DNA of 16,128 bases. Source: Treponema sp. UBA1240. GTDB taxonomy: Bacteria; Spirochaetota; Spirochaetia; Treponematales; Treponemataceae. Below the pieces are notes generated by a model, which made no database searches, was not told the DNA's origin, and saw only the letters and a list, made by a program, of their open reading frames with translations. The translations under genes were made by a program, and so were the position numbers. This document shows positions 12,774 through 16,128 of the stretch, one piece after another. Within the stretch, counting starts at the first letter, position 1; every line of letters starts with the position of its first letter. The stretch is from contig DBWK01000053.1 of NCBI GenBank assembly GCA_002308875.1, forward strand, positions 187-16,314. Reading direction: 5' to 3'.

Positions 12774-14081
12774 TTGCAGTTTGCCAGTACCCGTAATTCT
12801 GAAATAAACGTTCCTTTTTCTCAGGCTGTTCTCGACTGTCTGCCATCAGACGGCGGCTTGTACGTTCCTGCCTACGAAGACAATTTGAGCCAGTGGATTC
12901 TTTATATGAACGATCAAACCTCATTCAGTTCAATTGCCGGTGCACTTACGTCCGCGCTCATAAAAGAAGAATTCAGCCCAATTATTTCAGAAGCGATTGC
13001 TTCGCGTGCGTTCACGTTTTCTCCAAAGCTGGTACAATTGGACGAAAACCTTTTTCACCTCGAACTGTTTCACGGACCAACAGGTTCTTACAAGGATTTT
13101 GGTATCTCATACCTTGCTTCGTGCTTGGAACACATACTGCTCATGCAGGAAAAAGAAGCAATCGTTCTCGCACATACAACCGGTTCCGCCGGTGCAAGTA
13201 TTGCCGAATCTTTCCGCGGCAAAAAGCGCTTAAAGGCTATCCTGCTTTATTCCAAAGGCACGATGAGAGGGCTTGACCCCGCAACGTTCTATTGGAACGG
13301 CGGCAATATCTATCCGGTTGAGATTGACGGCAAACAGGAAGACTGCATAAAGGTTCTGCGCGAGATTTATTCCGACAAGGATTTGGTAAAGCGATACGGC
13401 CTTACGCTTGCAAATACATCAAACATCGGACGCCTTTTGCCGCAGACTTTCTTTTATGTTTACGCATTTTCACGACTCAAAAAGAAAGTGTACGGCGACA
13501 TTTACTACGCATTGTCGTCCGCAAACTACGACAACCTTGTGGCAGGGCTTTATGCATGGAAATTCTCTCTGCCGGTAAACGGATTTGTAACCGACTGCAC
13601 ACCGTCTCTCGGCAACAACCCGGCCGGTTCGTGCGAAATTACCGATTCACGCATTCCGTTGGAAAAACGCGGCTCTTCAAACCCGATTGTTCCGGCAAAC
13701 CTGGAACGCCTGGAAAATGTATTTTCCGCAAGTCCTGCCGTAATGCGCGGGCTGGTTTTTCCGTCTGAAATTACGCCGGAAGACCAAAAGCAGGCCGCAC
13801 AGGAACTGTTCACCAAATACAACGAACTTGTTTCGCCGCAAACTGCCGATGCTTATGCCGCAGTAAAGAAAAGCCCGGTATGCCTGGCGGACGATGACAG
13901 CGCAACTGTTCTCATTTCGCGCAATCATCCGGCATTCTACAGCGACAGCGTAAAACGTATGTGCGGACGGGCAGCTGAACTGCCAGAAAACCTTGAAAAG
14001 CTTTTTGTGCCGAACAAGGTAGAAAAGACAATAAGCCCCGACAGAACAGCCATCATCAATATTCTGCACGAAATCAAATAA
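12774..14081 (+). CDS. thrC: Threonine synthase-like PLP enzyme (divergent)
   Basis: A 435-aa fold-type II PLP protein that matches threonine synthase along its whole length; the enzyme makes threonine from O-phosphohomoserine. The N-terminal domain shows F-A-S-T-R-N and DGGLYVP (26-32). The PLP lysine is Lys107 in LELFHGPTGSYKDFG. Further matches to E. coli ThrC are GGNIYPVEIDG (176-186), LANTSNIGRLLPQ (212-224) and NLVAGL (254-259). Several active-site loops differ: SGDTG reads TGSAG (136-140), the PLP-phosphate loop S-G-N-F-G-D reads S-A-N-Y-D-N (249-254), and TAHPAKF reads RNHPAFY. It could be a true threonine synthase of a divergent lineage or a paralogue such as an O-phosphohomoserine lyase. 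The TTG start is set by AGGAGG 5 nt upstream. No hom or thrB gene is adjacent. Confidence 0.82.
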   Translation: MQFASTRNSEINVPFSQAVLDCLPSDGGLYVPAYEDNLSQWILYMNDQTSFSSIAGALTSALIKEEFSPIISEAIASRAFTFSPKLVQLDENLFHLELFHGPTGSYKDFGISYLASCLEHILLMQEKEAIVLAHTTGSAGASIAESFRGKKRLKAILLYSKGTMRGLDPATFYWNGGNIYPVEIDGKQEDCIKVLREIYSDKDLVKRYGLTLANTSNIGRLLPQTFFYVYAFSRLKKKVYGDIYYALSSANYDNLVAGLYAWKFSLPVNGFVTDCTPSLGNNPAGSCEITDSRIPLEKRGSSNPIVPANLERLENVFSASPAVMRGLVFPSEITPEDQKQAAQELFTKYNELVSPQTADAYAAVKKSPVCLADDDSATVLISRNHPAFYSDSVKRMCGRAAELPENLEKLFVPNKVEKTISPDRTAIINILHEIK

Positions 14082-14107
14082 TTTATGCTTCAGCCGGCCG
14101 GATATGA

Positions 14108-14115
14108 GCCGATAA
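14108..14115 (+). promoter_or_regulatory. Perfect sigma-28 -10 motif before the FMN dehydrogenase gene
   Basis: GCCGATAA matches the sigma-28 -10 consensus at all 8 positions and ends 7 nt before the ATG at 14123, in the 41-bp gap after thrC. The expected TAAA -35 box is not present at the right distance (TTCA at 14089-14092), so promoter activity is doubtful. Confidence 0.3.
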
Positions 14116-14122
14116 ACAAAGC

Positions 14123-15007
14123 ATGAGTTTACTAACGCCCAAATGTCATTTTTGCTATGAGTGTAATGGAACCGGCTGCATCTCAGAGCTGCCCGGTATG
14201 GGAGGCATCCGCAAGAACATCAACTTTCAGTTGAACTGTTCCGACTGGAACCTTTATCCTCGTTGCAGCATTGCGGATGAAGAGCTTGAAAAATATCCAA
14301 AGCCAAAAATAAGACTCGCACCGATAACAGGCGGAACAGAAAACATCGGATTTGCCGATGAAACGCAGTACTATTATTCGATGATAGAAGCCTGTGCCGA
14401 AATTAACCTGCCGCTTTGCATAGGTGACGGATGCCCCGATATCAAGCTCAAGAGCGGAATTGATGCAGTAAAAAAGGAATCAAAAAAAGCTGCGGTGTTT
14501 ATTAAACCCTATGAAAATGCAAGGATATTTGAACGTATTGAATGGGCAAAACCCGTTGCCGAGATAATCGGTGTTGATATAGATGCCTACAACATTGTAA
14601 CAATGCGCAATCTTGTGCATCTCGAAAAAAAAGACGCGGAAAAACTCATTGAACTCAAAAAGAACTGTGGTTTTCCATTCGCAATAAAAGGTGTGTTTAC
14701 ACATGCGGATCTTGATCTTATAAAGCAGGTAAAACCCGATATTGTTGCCGTTTCAAACCATGGCGGACGTGTAGACAACAGAACCGGCAGCACAATCGAT
14801 TTTCTTGCCGAGCACCACAAAGAAATAGCCGCTAACTGTGGTGAAATATGGATAGACGGCGGAATCCGCCGTGAACGCGATTTGTTTGTTGCTTCGTATT
14901 TCGGCGCAAAGCAGGTTATGCTCGGTCGTCCGCTTATAAGCGCACTGTGCCGCGGTGGCAAAGAAGAAGTTGCGGACTACCTCAAAAGAACCTTCAATTA
15001 TCAGTAA
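14123..15007 (+). CDS. FMN-dependent alpha-hydroxy-acid dehydrogenase family protein with N-terminal Cys cluster
   Basis: A 294-aa TIM-barrel flavoprotein related to lactate and glycolate oxidases and lactate dehydrogenases. FMN and active-site motifs are visible: FAIKGV (186-191, Lys189), AVSNHGGRVDN (209-219) with the catalytic His213 and Arg216, IWIDGGIRRERDL (242-254), and G-A-K-Q-V-M-L-G-R-P-L (261-271). The N-terminus carries C-x2-C-x2-C-x4-C (Cys8, 11, 14, 19) followed by ELPGMGGI, a form also found in anaerobe members annotated only as alpha-hydroxy-acid oxidizing proteins. The substrate is unknown; in an anaerobe a dehydrogenase role is more likely than an oxidase one. The ATG at 14123 has no good Shine-Dalgarno sequence. 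It is 41 nt after thrC and convergent with slyX, 8 bp apart. Confidence 0.87.
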   Translation: MSLLTPKCHFCYECNGTGCISELPGMGGIRKNINFQLNCSDWNLYPRCSIADEELEKYPKPKIRLAPITGGTENIGFADETQYYYSMIEACAEINLPLCIGDGCPDIKLKSGIDAVKKESKKAAVFIKPYENARIFERIEWAKPVAEIIGVDIDAYNIVTMRNLVHLEKKDAEKLIELKKNCGFPFAIKGVFTHADLDLIKQVKPDIVAVSNHGGRVDNRTGSTIDFLAEHHKEIAANCGEIWIDGGIRRERDLFVASYFGAKQVMLGRPLISALCRGGKEEVADYLKRTFNYQ

Positions 15008-15015
15008 GAGTTGAA

Positions 15016-15228
15016 TCAATAGTGCGGAGGTCGGCGGTTGGGAATGTCGCCTTCCTGCTCTTCCAAAAGCTCTGCAAGCTTGGACTTTAGGTAAGCGTTC
15101 TCTTTTTTAAGTTTTTCAATTGTATTGGTGTGTTCAACCGTGATGGTCTGAAGCTTGCTTACAAAGTCTTCAAGATACGCAAGTTTTATTTCTATGTCAG
15201 TAAATCTTTCGTTTTCCTGTTCACTCAT
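15016..15228 (-). CDS. slyX: SlyX family coiled-coil protein
   Basis: A 70-aa acidic, fully helical protein. Residues of about 7-55 show heptad spacing of hydrophobic residues (I-E-I-K-L-A-Y-L-E-D-F-V, then L-K-K-E-N-A-Y-L-K-S-K-L-A-E-L-L), so it should form a coiled coil. The C-terminus ends R-P-P-H-Y, the hallmark of SlyX proteins. The molecular role of SlyX is not known. The ATG at 15228 has GGGAG about 5 nt upstream; a longer frame to 15285 would run back through the terminator and is rejected. It lies downstream of the hydrogenase gene on the same strand, with only the terminator between them. Confidence 0.85.
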   Translation of the reverse strand: MSEQENERFTDIEIKLAYLEDFVSKLQTITVEHTNTIEKLKKENAYLKSKLAELLEEQEGDIPNRRPPHY

Positions 15229-15244
15229 ATTCACTCCCAAATCC

Positions 15245-15279
15245 AAAAAAAAGCTGCCCGGAGCAGAACTCCGGACAGC
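15245..15279 (-). terminator. Intrinsic terminator after the [FeFe]-hydrogenase gene
   Basis: Read on the minus strand, an 11-bp stem (plus 15269-15279 with 15253-15263, one G-U pair) closes a 5-nt loop and is followed by eight T residues (A run at 15245-15252). It lies 21 bp after the hydrogenase stop. The slyX start codon is 16 nt beyond the T run, so little room is left for a separate slyX promoter. Confidence 0.9.
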
Positions 15280-15300
15280 CTTCATTATACTACCAATTTG

Positions 15301-16128
15301 TTATTTATTTGAATAAATATCGCGTGGTGTATAGTGTGTGTGCAAGAGATGATGTGCTTTCTTGCTGTTCGGCTCGTCAAAGTATTCTTTGTAAATCTTT
15401 GTGATGAGCGGGTTCTGGTGTGAACAGCGAATTTCGTGGTTTTCATCGTCTTTGTACAATGCGGCAGCACGTTTTTCGCGAAGTTCATCGCAGTGACCGT
15501 ATGGCTGACCACCACCAGTTACACATCCACCCTTACATGCCATAACTTCGATAAAGTCGTAAGGTCTTTCTTTTCCTTCAGCAGCAGCTTTGCGGATTTC
15601 CTGTACAACTGCATCTACGTTACCCATCTGGTGAATAACTGCAAGCTTAACTTTTGTTCCGTTAAGGTCAACTTCAGCTTTCTTTACGCCGTCAAGACCG
15701 CGGACAGGTGTGTATTCTACGTTGCCAAGCTCTTTGCCTGTAACGAGTTTGTAAGCTGTACGAACAGCAGCTTCCATAACACCACCGGTAGCACCAAAGA
15801 TTGTACCTGCGCCGGAGTATGGTCCGATAGGACTGTCAGCTTCGGAATCTTCAAGTGAAGCAAAGTCAATTCCTGCCTGGCGGATAAGAGAAGCAAATTC
15901 GCGTGTGGTAAGAACCATATCGATGTCCTGGGCACCTGAAGATCTCATGTCTTCGTTGCGGATTGCTTCGTAAGCTTTTGCTGTACAAGGCATGATTGAA
16001 AGATGGAAAATCTTGTCTGGAGCAACCTTAACCTGTTCTGCCCAGTATGTCTTTGTGATTGCACCCTGCATCTGCTGCGGTGATTTTGCAGTAGAAAGGT
16101 TGGGAAGCAGGTCGTGGTAGTTCTTTTC
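15301..16128 (-). CDS. [FeFe]-hydrogenase catalytic subunit, C-terminal part (5' end outside window)
   Basis: The frame is open from the window edge to the TAA at 15301-15303, giving 275 residues of the H-cluster domain. The second H-cluster motif is IMPCTAKAYE (Cys48 of the visible part) and the third is MACKGGCVTGGGQP, encoded around 15502-15543, which together supply three of the four cysteines that hold the H-cluster; the first motif (TSCCPxW) would lie beyond the window. Between them are D-M-V-L-T-T-R-E and PYSGAGTIFGATGGVMEAA, typical of the family, and the C-terminus has the small-subunit-like region (Y-K-E-Y-F). It catalyses reversible proton reduction, probably as the catalytic subunit of an NAD(P)-linked or bifurcating complex (HydA/HndD type). 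The N-terminal ferredoxin-like domains cannot be seen. A strong terminator follows. Confidence 0.94.
   Translation of the reverse strand, partial: EKNYHDLLPNLSTAKSPQQMQGAITKTYWAEQVKVAPDKIFHLSIMPCTAKAYEAIRNEDMRSSGAQDIDMVLTTREFASLIRQAGIDFASLEDSEADSPIGPYSGAGTIFGATGGVMEAAVRTAYKLVTGKELGNVEYTPVRGLDGVKKAEVDLNGTKVKLAVIHQMGNVDAVVQEIRKAAAEGKERPYDFIEVMACKGGCVTGGGQPYGHCDELREKRAAALYKDDENHEIRCSHQNPLITKIYKEYFDEPNSKKAHHLLHTHYTPRDIYSNK

Noticed and set aside
14091..14110. CCGGCCGG palindrome between thrC and the FMN enzyme gene
   Set aside because: It is short, has no T run and no second copy, so it is neither a terminator nor a clear operator.
14085..14126. Thirteen-codon open frame whose stop overlaps the FMN enzyme start in ATGA
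   Set aside because: It has no Shine-Dalgarno sequence, no regulatory codon run and no hairpin pair. Overlap by chance is likely.
1..16128. Search for tRNA or rRNA genes, CRISPR arrays, transposases, integrases, att sites and long direct repeats
   Set aside because: None was seen. The window is dense housekeeping DNA with uniform codon style and no sign of a mobile or defence island.

Overview
The window reads as chromosomal core DNA from a Treponema-like spirochaete, probably an anaerobic host-associated or gut lineage. The reasons are moderate GC, the spirochaete form of MraY (GKPTGAG, NTTNCTDG and LHDH motifs), a Treponema-type FlgM, lax spirochaetal lipoboxes, an [FeFe]-hydrogenase and dense, mostly same-strand gene packing. 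No tRNA, rRNA, CRISPR array, insertion sequence or prophage is visible, and no gene-free stretch exceeds 300 bases.

Layout. 1-2398 (+): the end of a LysM-domain gene, overlapped by a large lipoprotein lytic transglycosylase. 2403-3473 (-): mraY, convergent with the transglycosylase. 3571-5727 (+): yjbQ-queH, then rsmI with its own promoter, then flgM, which ends at a strong intrinsic terminator. 5782-7747 (+): a protein with the iron-alcohol-dehydrogenase fold that has lost its metal ligands, coupled to a TrmH/SpoU-family RNA methyltransferase. 7797-10438 (+): an unrecognised 189-aa protein followed by proA-proB (proline synthesis, reversed order). 10540-12723 (+): an orphan sugar-type solute-binding lipoprotein and a DUF2156 acyltransferase-like protein. 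12774-15007 (+): a divergent threonine synthase and a Cys-rich FMN-dependent alpha-hydroxy-acid dehydrogenase-family protein. 15016-16128 (-): slyX and, upstream of it, the C-terminal part of an [FeFe]-hydrogenase, separated by a terminator.

Themes. Cell wall: LysM protein, lytic transglycosylase and MraY. RNA modification: QueH (queuosine), RsmI (16S rRNA) and a TrmH-like enzyme. Amino acids: ProA, ProB, ThrC. Anaerobic redox: hydrogenase and the FMN enzyme. Motility control: FlgM.

The most notable signals are regulatory. Several genes lack a Shine-Dalgarno sequence and have a -10 box 6-7 nt before the start codon; rsmI and the DUF2156 gene share an identical 35-nt distance from -35 box to start codon, as expected for leaderless mRNAs. 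A sigma-28-like promoter (TAAG-N15-GCCGATAT) lies just before flgM, and the same arrangement occurs again 180 bp upstream inside rsmI. A perfect GCCGATAA sits 7 nt before the FMN enzyme gene. Twice a strong intrinsic terminator directly abuts the ribosome-binding site of the next gene. The most notable protein is the Fe-ADH homologue, in which all four metal ligands and the dinucleotide-binding GGGS motif are replaced.
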